From Proteles cristata cristata (taxonomy: Eukaryota; Chordata; Mammalia; Carnivora; Hyaenidae), in assembly GCA_017311185.1 (NCBI GenBank), contig JAESUZ010003170.1, positions 62,001 through 126,000 on the forward strand: a stretch of DNA of 64,000 bases, written 5' to 3'. How positions within the stretch are numbered: the stretch's first letter is position 1; each line of letters begins with the position of its first letter. Below are positions 44,423-55,400 of this stretch, piece by piece. Position numbers and translations under genes: made by a program. The notes under the pieces were generated by a model that worked only from the letters and a program-made list of their open reading frames with translations, made no database searches and was not told the DNA's origin.

Positions 44423-44719
44423 CCACTTAGAGTGTGGTCCACAGACTCATGCAAGTCTATAAAGTGTGATAAGATAAATACAAATAGTGAAAAAAAAAGA
44501 TCTAAAAACTTTCATAGCAATTTGATGGAAAATCTCATGTCTGTCGAATCTAATAATTTAGAAAATAGTAATGACTTAAGCTTTTGTTTTTAATATCTCT
44601 TTTATGTTTCTTTGTTGTTATTATATTGAAAAATTATTGGTTACTGGAAGATTGGGGTGTGTGTGTACGTATGTATATGTTTGCATACATGTGGAGAGGA
44701 AGAAGAAATGATCCTCCAT

Positions 44720-45230
44720 ATCCAGTGGTTTGGAGCATTGCTCTAACTGGTTTCTGCTATGTCAGCCTTGTCTTGTATCATTTTCCTCTTAGATTTTGCA
44801 ATTCGGCACTTGTGGACTTTCTTTTCTTCAATGGATCATTTCTCTCCTTTAGTTCAGGACTTTTAACATCTCATTCTCTCTACTTGAATCTCCTACTGTC
44901 TCTGCCACCAAACTTTTCATCTGGCCATGCACTTCTCAATAGCAACTAAGATATACTTTCTTCATCAATGCTTTCCTTTATGTCTTCACCAAATTAATGC
45001 AAAGTAAGGGAAGATTTCCCTCAGTTGATTAATACTTATAATACTATTTAGTAACAACTATTGTACTGAAGATATTCATATGATGAGTAGTGATTCCTTA
45101 ATAAATAGTGGATTGTAAGTTTGTGAGGATGGGGAGAAAACTATCTTGTTCATCACTGTGTATCAGAGTCTGATCTATTTAACACATACTTAGTAAATAT
45201 TTAATGAGTGAGTGAGCAGTTGAGTATGTG
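44720..45230 (+). mobile_element. L2 LINE fragment
   Basis: CAGCCTTGTCTTGTATCATTTT, CTTCTCAATAGC and, after a diverged middle, GATTGTAAGTTTGTGAGGATG, TTGTTCATCACTGTGTATC, AGTAAATATTTAATGAGTGAG. Reads as L2 ORF2 end plus 3' UTR, heavily mutated. Confidence 0.65.
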
Positions 45231-45504
45231 GAAGACAATTGGTGGTGTTTCAATGTCTGGCCAAATGGAAAGGGGAAAGAGACACAGACTCTGAGACTGC
45301 TGAGGAAACAAACTTGGGCAGGGTCATAGAGGACAGGAGGAGGGGGAAGGGAAATACAAAAAAAAAAATCCATGAATGAATGGGTGGATTTAATGGCATA
45401 TAATGGAATGGAAATAGTTATGTAAGAATAAAGAGGGAATGATTACAGTGATTTTTGGGCAGAAATAACATTTTTGGATCTTAAAAGCACAAAAGCCAAA
45501 TCTT

Positions 45505-45690
45505 TTTATTAATAGTAGCACAATTATATTTACTTACTATGTAGTGGCCACTGTTCTAAACACTTTTCACATAATTAATTATCAAGCGATGTTATGACTA
45601 AATATTATTACTCTCCCTGTTTTATAGGTGAGAAAATGGAGGCAGACAGAGGGCAAGTCAAAACAGCAAGGACCATAATTGTTTGAATCA
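45505..45690 (-). mobile_element. MIR SINE (antisense)
   Basis: ATTTACTTACTATGTAGTGG, CACTGTTCTAAACACTTTTC, CTGTTTTATAGGTGAGAAAATG match reversed MIR. Confidence 0.8.
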
Positions 45691-47204
45691 ACTATCTGGT
45701 CAGATACCTAGTGAATTCAGACAATGGAAGTAATCAACTGTATTTTTAAGTCTCCCCTAGACTGCTATTTGGACTTAACTTTTTCTAAAACAGCATCGAA
45801 CTTATCATTCATTCCTCTTCAGTCCATTAAGTGTTTTCACTTTTTTGTTAGACATAATGTGCACACCTTTGCTTTCTGCCACCTTCAACAAGCTCAGCCC
45901 GCCCACAGTGATCCATATGACTGCTCTCATTGAAATCCTCTGAAAGTTATTTGTGCCTGTTCTCTGGATGTCCTAGTGGCCACAGGAGGAGCAAGCTTTG
46001 TTTCGTATGATTGCTTCACAAGTTCACAATCTTAAATAATTTGAATTGCTTTTAGAATTCCACTTACTGTTTTCAAAGGCTTAATTTATTTAATTTATCT
46101 AACTTTATGTTATGTCACAAATTAATGATACTTCATAATCTTATTAAGGCATGCAGACTATGACATTAATAACAAAACCTTAACTAGTTTGTTAAATATT
46201 TCACACCTCAATGAGTAAAATTTTTATAGCATTAAATAGAATCATTTTTATTATGCAAATCTACCTGTATTAATAGTGATTATTTTTATTAAATTAACTG
46301 AATCATATTGTACAAATACATATGTATAGATTACAAATGAGTCAACAATTTCTGTGCTAATATTTCTTTGTCATATTACTGGTTTTTGTTTTCATTTTGC
46401 TTGTTGAACTGTTTTATTTAGAATATGGAAAAGGTATCGAAAAGTTATCCAAGAAAAAGAAGTGTACTCAAGCTTAGAAATTTAGATATTTTATGATATT
46501 TAAAATATTTCTATTATTTCCTGAGTGGTAATTAATTCTGATTAAAGGAGAGATCCATCTTCACATTTTAAGAAATATCTTTGACAACAAGTTCAATTTA
46601 GAGATCACTTCCTCTAGAAATCCTCCCTGTGGGCCTCAACCATAGGTCAGCAGTCCATTCTTTGTGCTTTTACCTAATTTTCCTATAAGGACATTTATCA
46701 TACTTGTGCAAAATATTGGTGAGAGGTGAGTGTTCAAAGGAATATTATCAATACCCTGTGAACAGATGAATTTTGATTCAGATAATAGCTATATCTCCTC
46801 CTATGGGAAATGGCAAACAGAAAACACAATAGTGGCTCATATTTAGCTGGTCTTGAGCACAGTACTGATGCAGAGTACTATACTGAGCAGAACTGGAACC
46901 CAGAAAATAATTCAGAGGCCTCATAGGCTTCTGAATTTACATACTCTGCGGGAAAGATGAAGGTAAAGAGATTTCTGGCATGTCCCAAGTGAGCTTCAGA
47001 TGAAGAAGAATATTGAAAATAAAGAAGAGAGGACAGGTTTCTTGAAAATTGTCTTAAATGTATTGATTCATCTAATTTGGAAGGAACAAAATGTTGCTAG
47101 ATTTCACTTAGCCAGATTTTAAGGATTTAGCAGTGGGAGAGAGACGTGGTCCTTGGGCTCATGGAGCTTAGTCTCCTGGTTATTGCTATAGCATGTTTGT
47201 TTCC
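45691..47204. other. Unassigned sequence, mostly unique
   Basis: Contains an octamer ATGCAAAT (near 46254) in an AT-rich, homeodomain-motif-rich stretch around 46050-46330. No gene or repeat recognised. Confidence 0.35.
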
Positions 47205-47310
47205 ACTTAACCTCAGTTCTCTGAGGACATAGATCAAGTTTCTCCTGCTTACCAGGCTGCCTCCGCATATGGCATGGTGCTTCCAACACAGCAGGTGGTC
47301 AGTGTACATT
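47205..47310 (+). mobile_element. L2 LINE 3' end fragment
   Basis: GTTCTCTGAGGACATAGATC, CATATGGCATGGTGCTTCC, CAGCAGGTGGTCAGTG correspond to the L2 3' UTR. Confidence 0.6.
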
Positions 47311-47983
47311 TGCCGATTTATCGTGCAGAATATACCGGGTGCTAAGACCCATGTGCTCATTGTTAATAAAATATTTATGAATATTGGGTTAGACTGAACC
47401 TGAGAAAGTCTGCTGCAGATGTAGATAGATATAGAGATAGCTGTTTATGTAGATGTAGATATTTGCAAATGTAGAAACTGACTTGCCTAGTTTCTCCTCT
47501 GTAGTGCTCCCTGTTGAAAAGTTTATTCTCAGGTTTGTGAGCTCTGTATGGATAGACAAGCCCAAATGAGTTTTTGTGAGACTGCTTTGCTGCAAGTTAA
47601 TATACATTCAAACTATGAACAAGTAAGGATCTTTAGATTCCTGGGAAATTTAAAAATTTTATTAAATAATGCCAACCAAATGGAATTTAAACTCTCATAA
47701 ATAGAATCTTTGTCCACAACAATAACAACCATAAAAAATGGGAAAAAATTAAAAATATATACATATCCTCACTTCTGTGACTTCAAAGACTAGATGACTG
47801 CAACAAAACCTGATAAGGCAGTGTCAAAATAGTTGAAATACCATCACCTAGAACATTTATTTAAAGACATTTTTGTTCTACCTTCCATTTAAGTGAAATG
47901 GAACGCCACAGGTTTATTGTATCCATCCCAACTTTGTTTTCTTTTATGTCGGAAGAAGATTGTACTACTCTTGTGTACTAAGT

Positions 47984-48153
47984 TGAAGAAGGAGAAGGAG
48001 AAGAAGGAAGATGAGAAGGAAGACAAAGATGAGGATGAGGAGAATGAGGAGAGGGCGAGGGAAAGGTAGAAGAAGAAGGAGAAGGAAGATGAGGAGGAAA
48101 AGAAGATGTGCAAGAGGAATAACAAGGAGAAAGAGGAGGAGAAGAAGAAGAAA
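47984..48153 (+). repeat. Long polypurine (GAA/GGA) tract
   Basis: About 170 bases almost free of pyrimidines on the plus strand, made of GAAGAAGGAGAAG-like units with scattered T and a few C. Spurious Arg/Lys-rich (plus) and Ser/Phe-rich (minus) open frames run through it. No coding evidence. Confidence 0.93.
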
Positions 48154-48800
48154 TCCTCAGGACACTGGTATAATGGGCAGAAGTTGTACAGGTCACTTGC
48201 AAACATTACTCTCATTTTCTTTACCTATAGATCTGGTAAAAAAATCTTTTAAATAACTGAAATATAAGTTGAGAAAGTAGGAACTCTGGGGAAAGAAATT
48301 AACTAAGACATTTTTTTACCTTTATAGAATCCAACTACCTATTCTCTAAGACACATGAGTTACATGGAACTGTTTCCAATTTGTTTCTTGCATAACATAC
48401 AAATGTGGAAAAACTAAATGGCCTTAATTTAATATGGCCTTAAGTTAATATCATTTACTGTAAACAAACTGAAGCAGAAGAGGTAAATATTTTAAAAGCA
48501 ACTTGCTGAAATTCAATAAGAGTAAAATATGAATACTAGCAAAAGAACAATAAAATCAAATAAGGATTTTAGGAAACTCTTTGATAAATATGTTACTTTT
48601 TCTCAAATATTTTATTTTTTTCAAATATTTTAAATAATAGTAAATATGATCATGCAATAAATACGAATCACACAAACATTAAAAATACTTAGATTAAATT
48701 TATTGTGAATACTTCATTTTAAGAACCATCTATCTCTATGTTTTTGATTTGTCACTCTTGAGTATTCATGGTTTACTTTAGGAAAAATTTTTAAAAGAAA
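48154..48800. other. Unassigned AT-rich sequence
   Basis: No gene or repeat recognised. Confidence 0.4.
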
Positions 48801-48811
48801 AAAATGATTAA

Positions 48812-49018
48812 GAGCACCTGGGTGGCTCAGTGGGTTGAGCATCCTACGTCAGCTCAGGTCATGATCTCATGGCTCATGTGTTCGAGCTCTGCATTGGGCT
48901 CTGTGCTGACAGATCAGAGCCTAGAGCCTTCTTTGGATTTTCTGTCTTACTCTTTCTCTGCTCCTCCCTGGCTCATACTCTCTCCTTAAAAATAAATAAA
49001 CATTAAAAATTTTTTAAT
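48812..49018 (+). mobile_element. SINEC retroposon
   Basis: GAGCACCTGGGTGGCTCAG head, TTCGAGCTCTGCATTGGG, tail AAATAAATAAACATTAAAAA. Flanks AAAATGATTAAGA and AAAATGATAATTAGA are a near duplication. Intermediate class. Confidence 0.93.
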
Positions 49019-49109
49019 GAAAATGATAATTAGAATGTGATGAGTAAAATAAAATAGATTACTTTAGTAATCTTACTGCCATAAGAAGAGAAGGATACCC
49101 TTTCATATC

Positions 49110-49316
49110 ATTAGCACTGTTTACTTTGTTTACTTCATGAAACACCTCACATTCACAGACTCACAATAATTTTGTGCAGAAGGTCATGACAAGTTGTTGC
49201 CCCATCTTGAATATAAGGATGTAGAGTCCCAGAGAAGATAGTGACCTATAAGGCGAGTACTAAGTGATAAAGCCAAGAGAAAAACAAAGTGGTTTCTCGT
49301 TAGTTCACTGCCTCTT
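49110..49316 (-). mobile_element. MIR SINE (antisense), diverged
   Basis: CACAATAATTTTGTGCAGAAGG, GTAGAGTCCCAGAGAAG, TTAGTTCACTGCC follow reversed MIR spacing. Confidence 0.6.
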
Positions 49317-49565
49317 TTGTGAAAGCTTCCACGAATTAGCAGTGCTTTGAATACTCCTTAGTTCCCATGTAAAAATATAGCAAACCACCCCAAAAGGTCA
49401 GTGTTAGTAATCTAATCCATCATCTTTTATTTTCCTCTAGAAAGACAGATGAAGTTTTTAACCTTTCCTCTTTTCACAAGGTACTACACAATAAACCTCA
49501 GAGATACTGAGTCCAAAGAAGTTTCTTAGTCTTAAGATCCTAGAGATGTGTCTTACTAACCATGG

Positions 49566-49727
49566 CAGTGATTCCCAAACTCTGCTGTACACTAGAGTAA
49601 TATGTAGAGCTTTAAAAAATCCCAATTCCTTGGTTGCACTCCATACCACTTAAATCAGAATGCCTGGGGGGTAAGAGGAACCAGTATTTTTAAAAGATCC
49701 CAACAAATCCAAGTTTTGGGACTACTG
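49566..49727 (+). mobile_element. MER20-like hAT MITE
   Basis: Starts CAGTGATTCCCAAACTCTGC, contains AATATGTAGAGCTTTAAAAA, TTAAATCAGAATGCCTGGGG and AGTATTTTTAAAAGATCCC, and ends near CTACTG. About 160 bp, with remnants of terminal inverted repeats at both ends. Confidence 0.82.
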
Positions 49728-49791
49728 AAATGTCTCAAGGAAGTGGTTAGTCGTATATAAACCCTGGGTCACCCTCTCTGTCCCTCAGTGT

Positions 49792-49970
49792 CTTTCAAGT
49801 TTCTCTGACAATAAGAGTCATCCAGGACTTTATTGAACAATTCATCAATCCCAACCCCTTTCTTGGAGATTCTGATTTTTAGAGGGTCTGTGGAGGATGC
49901 CTCGGAATACATATTTTTAACAAGTACTTCCCAGTGATTCCTAGTTCAATGAAGTTTAGGAAACATTAAG
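49792..49970 (+). mobile_element. MER5A-like hAT MITE
   Basis: TCAAGTTTCTCTGACAATAAG, GAGTCATCCAGGACTTTATT, GATTCTGATTTTTAGAGGGTC, ACAAGTACTTCCCAGTGATTC follow MER5A in sense orientation. Confidence 0.75.
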
Positions 49971-50493
49971 AGGTGGTTGATAATAGAGAATTTATTGAAA
50001 ATTGATTCCCCTTCTGAGCAAACCTCCCCTGTGATTTTTCAAAGTCTTTTATCAGGGGAGGGGATCTTGCTATAGAGAGACTTTTTACACATCCTTATTT
50101 TCAAAATAGGAGTATATTAATTCTCCAGCAGTATGAAAATTAATGGTATTTAACTCCCTTATTCTTTAGCAGAGATAAAGAACCCTCTTCATCATGAAAG
50201 TACAGGGAAGGTCTTTAGAATTATGAAAATACAACAGAGAAGTCAAAACACCAGACTTATTAATTTGCACAGTCTGTAATTTTTACATTAAAAATAAGCA
50301 ATTATTCTCACTATATAACAAAGATATGAAATTCTTGGAGGATTCAATTAATTTGCTAAGTGGCAAAGTGATTGGAAAATTATACTACTAAAAAGATTAT
50401 ATAATGTTCCCTATATAAAGTCATAACTTCCCAAATCTTATACAGAGAGTATTATAATAGATGATGTTTAGCAGTTTAAAAAGACTACTAGAG

Positions 50494-50686
50494 GGGTGCC
50501 TAGGTGGCTCAGTCAGTTGGGTGTCTGACTTAGGCTTAGGTCATGATCTCATGGTTTGAGGGTTTGAGTCCTGCATGGGACTCTGTGCTGACAGCTCAGA
50601 GCTTGGAGCCTGCTTCGGATTCTGTATCTCTGTCTCTCTCTACCCCTTCACCCCTTCTCAATAAATAAATAAACATTTAAAAACAT
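50494..50686 (+). mobile_element. SINEC retroposon
   Basis: GGGTGCCTAGGTGGCTCAG head, GTGCTGACAGCTCAGAGC, AAATAAATAAACATTT tail. Flanks AGACTACTAGAG / AGAATATTAGAG are weakly duplicated. Confidence 0.93.
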
Positions 50687-50756
50687 AAAGAATATTAGAG
50701 AGATGGACAATACATAATAAATTCTGAGCAGTAATCTTCAATATCCTTTCCCCATG

Positions 50757-50915
50757 TTATCAACATCATCATCACTTGGGAACTTATTAAAAATGAAGAT
50801 TTTTGGACCTCACATTAATCTATTGAATCAGAAATTCTGGGACCAGCAATCTGTGTTTTAATAAGCCCTCAAGCTGATTCTAATAGAATGATAAAATTGA
50901 GAAGTAGTTATTTAG
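50757..50915 (-). mobile_element. MER5A-like hAT MITE (antisense)
   Basis: CATCATCATCACTTGGGAAC, TATTGAATCAGAAATTCTGG, CCAGCAATCTGTGTTTTAAT, CAAGCTGATTCTAAT are the reverse of MER5A. Opposite in orientation to the copy at 49792-49970. Confidence 0.85.
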
Positions 50916-51250
50916 AATAATTTTTTTGAATCTGTCTCATAAAGAATGTCAAAGTATAATTTTCCAAGATGTAAAATCATGTCTTCCATGTAAATATAAA
51001 ATGAACATGTGTCAAATATTTTATTCAACACATTAATTCATGAAGGAAACAATAAGAAGTAAAAATTCAAATTCATCTAAGAACATTTAAAAGTGGTAGA
51101 ATAGGACCAAATGTTCTTCAAATAGCAAAGAGGGGTCTATAATCAGTAGTGTGGCCATAAATGTTAACAACTCTACAGATTAAAAAATATATATGTATGC
51201 ATGTATATAAGTACACAGACATCTGTACACAGTTTGTTATACATTTTATT

Positions 51251-51472
51251 TTTTAATTTATTTTTTAAAAATGTTTATTTGTTATTTTTGAGAGAGAGAG
51301 ACAGAGTGTGAGCAGGGGAGGGGCAGAGAGAGACACACACACAGAATCTGAAGCAGACTCCAGGCTCTGAGCTGTCAGCACAGAGTTGGACATGGGGCTC
51401 AAACTTATGAACTACAAGACCATGACTGAGCCGAAGTCAGATGCTTAACTGACTGAACCACCCAAGCACCCC
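51251..51472 (-). mobile_element. SINEC retroposon
   Basis: GAGAGAGAGACAGAGTGTG, ACACACACACAGAATCTG, head ending CACCCAAGCACCCC. The 16-bp duplication TGTTATACATTTTATT (51235-51250) / TGCTATGCATTTTACT (51473-51488) has three mismatches. Confidence 0.93.
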
Positions 51473-51962
51473 TGCTATGCATTTTACTGATATAAAGGAT
51501 GACTGGCACAAAATTCAAAAATAAAAATATAATATATATGCAATCATAAATATGCAGTTCTTTTATGTAAATGCCATATAACCAATTGCTTCTCACAAAA
51601 TGCTGTGTTGACTTTAGCCAAATTTGTAGATCTATAGGCAACCTATGGCTGCAGTTCAATGGGAATTGACAATATAGAATTTCATTTCAATCCATTCTTT
51701 TCTCAGTAATTTTATTGTCTTTAAAGATGATATGTGATCTACTACTAAACTATTCCTGAGCTTCATACAAATTATATTCATAAAATTATATTCATTGAAA
51801 TGAAGCTACTTTTATCCTTAACACTATGTATTTCACAGTCTCACTTATTTCTCATTGCTGTGAACAGATGCTGAATTATATAACATTTTTCAAATATTGG
51901 GAAACCATTTTCTAATTTTTTTTCTATTCATAAGGCAATAGCTAGAGACACAGCGCACTTTT

Positions 51963-52184
51963 TTTTTTAATTTTTTTTTAATGTTTTATTTATTTCTAGG
52001 AGAGAGAGAGACAGCGTGAGCAGGGAGGGTCAGAGAGAGAGGGAGTCACAGACTGAAACAGGCTCCAGGCTCCGAGCTGGCAGTCAGCACAGAGCCCGAC
52101 GCGGGGCTCGAACCCACGAACCGCAAGATCATGACCTAAGCGAAAGTCGGACGCTTAACCGACTAAGCCACCCAGGCGCCCCAA
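51963..52184 (-). mobile_element. SINEC retroposon, young subfamily (pair member 1)
   Basis: Near-consensus minus copy with CCCGACGCGGGGCTCG CpGs retained and GGGAGTCACAGACTG. Perfect 19-bp duplication AGAGACACAGCGCACTTTT at 51944-51962 and 52185-52203. Confidence 0.97.
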
Positions 52185-52353
52185 AGAGACACAGCGCACT
52201 TTTAAGTAAAATTTGTATTATTAACATTTTCCCCATCATTTACCTAAGTAAACAATCAACAAAACAACCAATCAATCCCTAACCTTAGCTTTGACTGATT
52301 TCCACAGCATAAATATTATCCCACCGTGGCCAATTTCAAATGGATGGCATCTT

Positions 52354-52582
52354 TTTTTTTTTTTAATTTTTTTTTTAATGTTTTATTTATTTCTAGGATA
52401 GAGAGAGAGACAGCGTGAACAGGGGAGGGTCAGAGAGAGAGGGAGTCACAGACTGAAACAGACTCCAGGCTCTGAGCTGGCAGTCAGCACAGAGCCCGAC
52501 GCAGGGCTCGAACCCACGAACCGCAAGATCATGACCTAAGTGAAAGTCGGACGCTTAACCGACTAAGCCACCCAGGCGCCCC
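52354..52582 (-). mobile_element. SINEC retroposon, young subfamily (pair member 2)
   Basis: Closely resembles the preceding SINE, same strand, about 170 bases away. Perfect 16-bp duplication AAATGGATGGCATCTT at 52338-52353 and 52583-52598 shows independent insertion rather than tandem duplication. Confidence 0.97.
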
Positions 52583-52598
52583 AAATGGATGGCATCTT

Positions 52599-53754
52599 AA
52601 TGTGATGTCACTGAACAGAGTTGGGAAGAGATGGGCAGGAGCACACCATCACAATGTAATTCCACCATATGAACATGTGGTAGATGTAAATAATCTGGAG
52701 AATACATATGATAGCAAAATGTAGAAAATAATGAGGAAATGATAAGTTGTGTGTTTTATTACTTTTTAAAATATATTTAATTGTAAGTGTATAAAATTCA
52801 ATTTTTTACTAATGACTGTGTTTTAAAACTGCCTCTCAAAATTCCTATAGATTTAAGAAAGAGCTCTTACAAGCCAGTATGAATTAGCTCTGGTATATCA
52901 CTCCTGAGGCTAGCAAGACCAAGATTGCCCAAAGGATGAGGAAACTAGATAAGATGGAAACAAGAAACATAGGTCAAAACTGGGGAATGAGAGAAAGCGA
53001 GTTTAAATATTTGGGTGGTGCTGAAGCTAGCTTCCATTGTCCCTAGAAGTGTGTGATGAGGATGAGTGCAGTTCATATACAGGACCCCAGACAGAATAAC
53101 CAATTTGTTCCCAGGTATACTCTTCTGGATTATATTCTTCCCAGAGCACTATTTTGGACCCAATGTTAGCAAGAACCAAAATAAAACCAATTCTCATGTA
53201 GTTCGTCTACATTAGAATGTTGGGATTTGTCACAGATGTGCTGTCTTAGGCAGCCGGTAGAAGAGGAAATTGTGTGACAAAGAACAGACTGACATGATAA
53301 AGGGGAGCAGAGAAGAACTGTCACCGTATTGATAAGCTCAGCTCCTGGCATTGAAGCCAAACCTTCTAGCATGAAACAAAAATAAATAGCATACAGCTTA
53401 CATTTAGAAAGAGTAGTATATTCTCCCACCCCAAAGTGAGAATTATTAGATAAAGTTTTTTTTTTCTCTCTCTCTCTATTTTTTATTTTTGTAATTTTTT
53501 GCCAATTTAATTTTTGGTAATTTTTTTTTGTAAGTTTAACTTTTGGTAAATATTTTGGTGAGACAGTTTTCTGTTCACTACTCTTTCCAGAGCCTAAAAA
53601 ATAAAAGTCACCTGGAATGAATGCATATGTGAAGATAGGAAAGCCACACTTGGATGTCACCAGGATTTTCTCACCATGTATGGTATTTCTTATCTATGGT
53701 CTTGCATCTTTATATATATCACATGGTGGCTGACCTTCACATATGTGTATGATT
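52599..53754. other. Unassigned sequence
   Basis: A 164-codon minus-strand open frame spans 53166-53660. Its middle runs through a T-rich tract (about 53457-53560) with repeated AATTTTTGGTAA-like units, and no domain is recognisable, so I regard it as fortuitous. No repeat recognised. Confidence 0.35.
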
Positions 53755-53970
53755 AGCAGATCTGCTTTTGATTCCCATGTCTGTCACTTTGAACAGGGTA
53801 CTTTACTGCTTTACGTTTCATCTCCTCATCTTCTAATTGGGGATTAAGTATGAAACTCATACCTGTAATTTTAAAATTATAAATAAATAAATAAACAAAC
53901 AAATAAATAAATAAATAGCTAGGTCTGGTGCCTCATAGGCAAGAGCTCAGTAAATGACAACTATTTCTAT
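53755..53970 (+). mobile_element. MIR SINE with internal (AAAT)n expansion
   Basis: GATTCCCATGTCTGTCACTT, CATCTCCTCATCTTCTAATTGG, then an AAATAAATAAATAAACAAAC stretch at about 53876-53917, then GGTCTGGTGCCTCATAGGC and GAGCTCAGTAAATGACAAC. The MIR 3' part is thus split by a microsatellite. Confidence 0.75.
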
Positions 53971-53997
53971 TTCTGAAACTGCCCAGGGAATGTGTCA

Positions 53998-54023
53998 GTG
54001 TGTGTGTGTGTGTGTGTGTGTGT
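53998..54023 (+). repeat. (GT)13 microsatellite
   Basis: Thirteen uninterrupted GT units. Confidence 0.96.
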
Positions 54024-54639
54024 TTAGGGTGATTTTGTTTTTGTTTCTGCTCTTTTAATGTTAGAGCATAATTAACAGGATTCCAGTCAAATTGAAGCAG
54101 ACAGAATGTGTTACATTTTATTTTCTATCTAGGCAAAATCTTCATATATCTACACTATAATCTGTCAAAGCATTCATAGGCAAATTCTGTATATGCACAA
54201 GGAATTGTCTGGTTTTAAGTAAAAGTTATATTACAGGTATTGGCATTGTCTTATTTGAAGGGTAGAGCCAATATTTGCTTCTGTTTTATGATGGACACCT
54301 TCTTAGCCTTGAAACTTGGTTCTGGGTGCTCTTCTCTTCTTATTCTGCATCTTTTTTTGTGTGTAATACCATTCACTTCCATGACTTCCATAAACATCTG
54401 TTGACACTGACAACCTAAATATATTTCCCTGTTAGTCTAACTCACATAAGTTAGTAAGTAATAGGTGTCATTCATTGAATTTTGCCCTATTAGGTATCAT
54501 GTCTCACACTTTATATACATTATTTGATTTTATAATAACAAGTTTGAATAGTATATTTTTGTATCCAGGCACTTCAAACTCAATAGATTCTGACCTGAAT
54601 TCATGATTTGCCCATATCAAATTTCTTGTTATGCCAGTG

Positions 54640-55400
54640 TTTCCTATGTCTGACTTCTGTTTATCAGACTAAAACCCAGGAATCAACTTTGACTCATCCT
54701 TTTCTTTTACCCTTAATTTTCAACAAATATTAAGACCTGCTGATTCTGTCTTTCACAATCTTTTCATTCCATCATTCTTCACCCCTAGTCCAGGCCATCT
54801 TAGTTGCCTGGATTGGTACAATGGATTTCTAATGATCTCTCTATTTATAAACAAATTTCTATATCAATGACAAAATAAAATCTTGAAGGCACAAATCATG
54901 TTCTAATATTCCCTGATTTAAAATTCATCAATGGCTTTCTGTTACCCAGGGAATAAGGCATAAATCCTAAATATGACTATGAAGTTTTACATGACTTAAC
55001 TGTTGTTTCCTCTCAAGGGTCCAGATTTGCCTCATATTACTGGTCCCCAAGTTCCAGCTGTCCCAGTTATACTACACTTATACCCCTTCTTTTTCTCCTA
55101 CTCATCCTTTAAGCCTTAGCTTTAACATAATCTCTTTAGGAAGTTCTCCTTGAGTTCACACCATCTGAAAGTAGATTACTTAGGAATTTTTCCATAAGCT
55201 TTTATAGAATAAAATGTTTCTTTTTGTGACATTTCTAGTGTTTCTAATGGATAGGTTAGCATCTGTCTTCCCTACTAGATGTAAGTTCCCTGTTGGCAGG
55301 TGCGGTGTCTAAGTTCACTTTATTACCCTGCTGCCATCACATATGTCAGAAAAAGCGCTTGGCCAGGCTTTTCTGACTGACTGGACAAATTGTGTTCTTT
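54640..55400 (+). mobile_element. L2 LINE, long 3' fragment
   Basis: Longest L2 piece in the window: TAGTCCAGGCCATCTTAGTTG, CCTGGATTGGTACAATGG, TTCATCAATGGCTTTCTGTTACC, CTCCTACTCATCCTTTAAGCC, GTTCTCCTTGAGTTCACACC, CTACTAGATGTAAGTTCCCTG and a 3' GTGTCTAAGTTCACTTTATTACCC. Covers the ORF2 end and 3' UTR. All frames disrupted. Confidence 0.8.

Noticed and set aside
48011..48256. Arg/Lys-rich frame resembling a basic nuclear protein
   Set aside because: Direct translation of the polypurine tract. The minus-strand Ser/Phe frames over the same bases are equally open.
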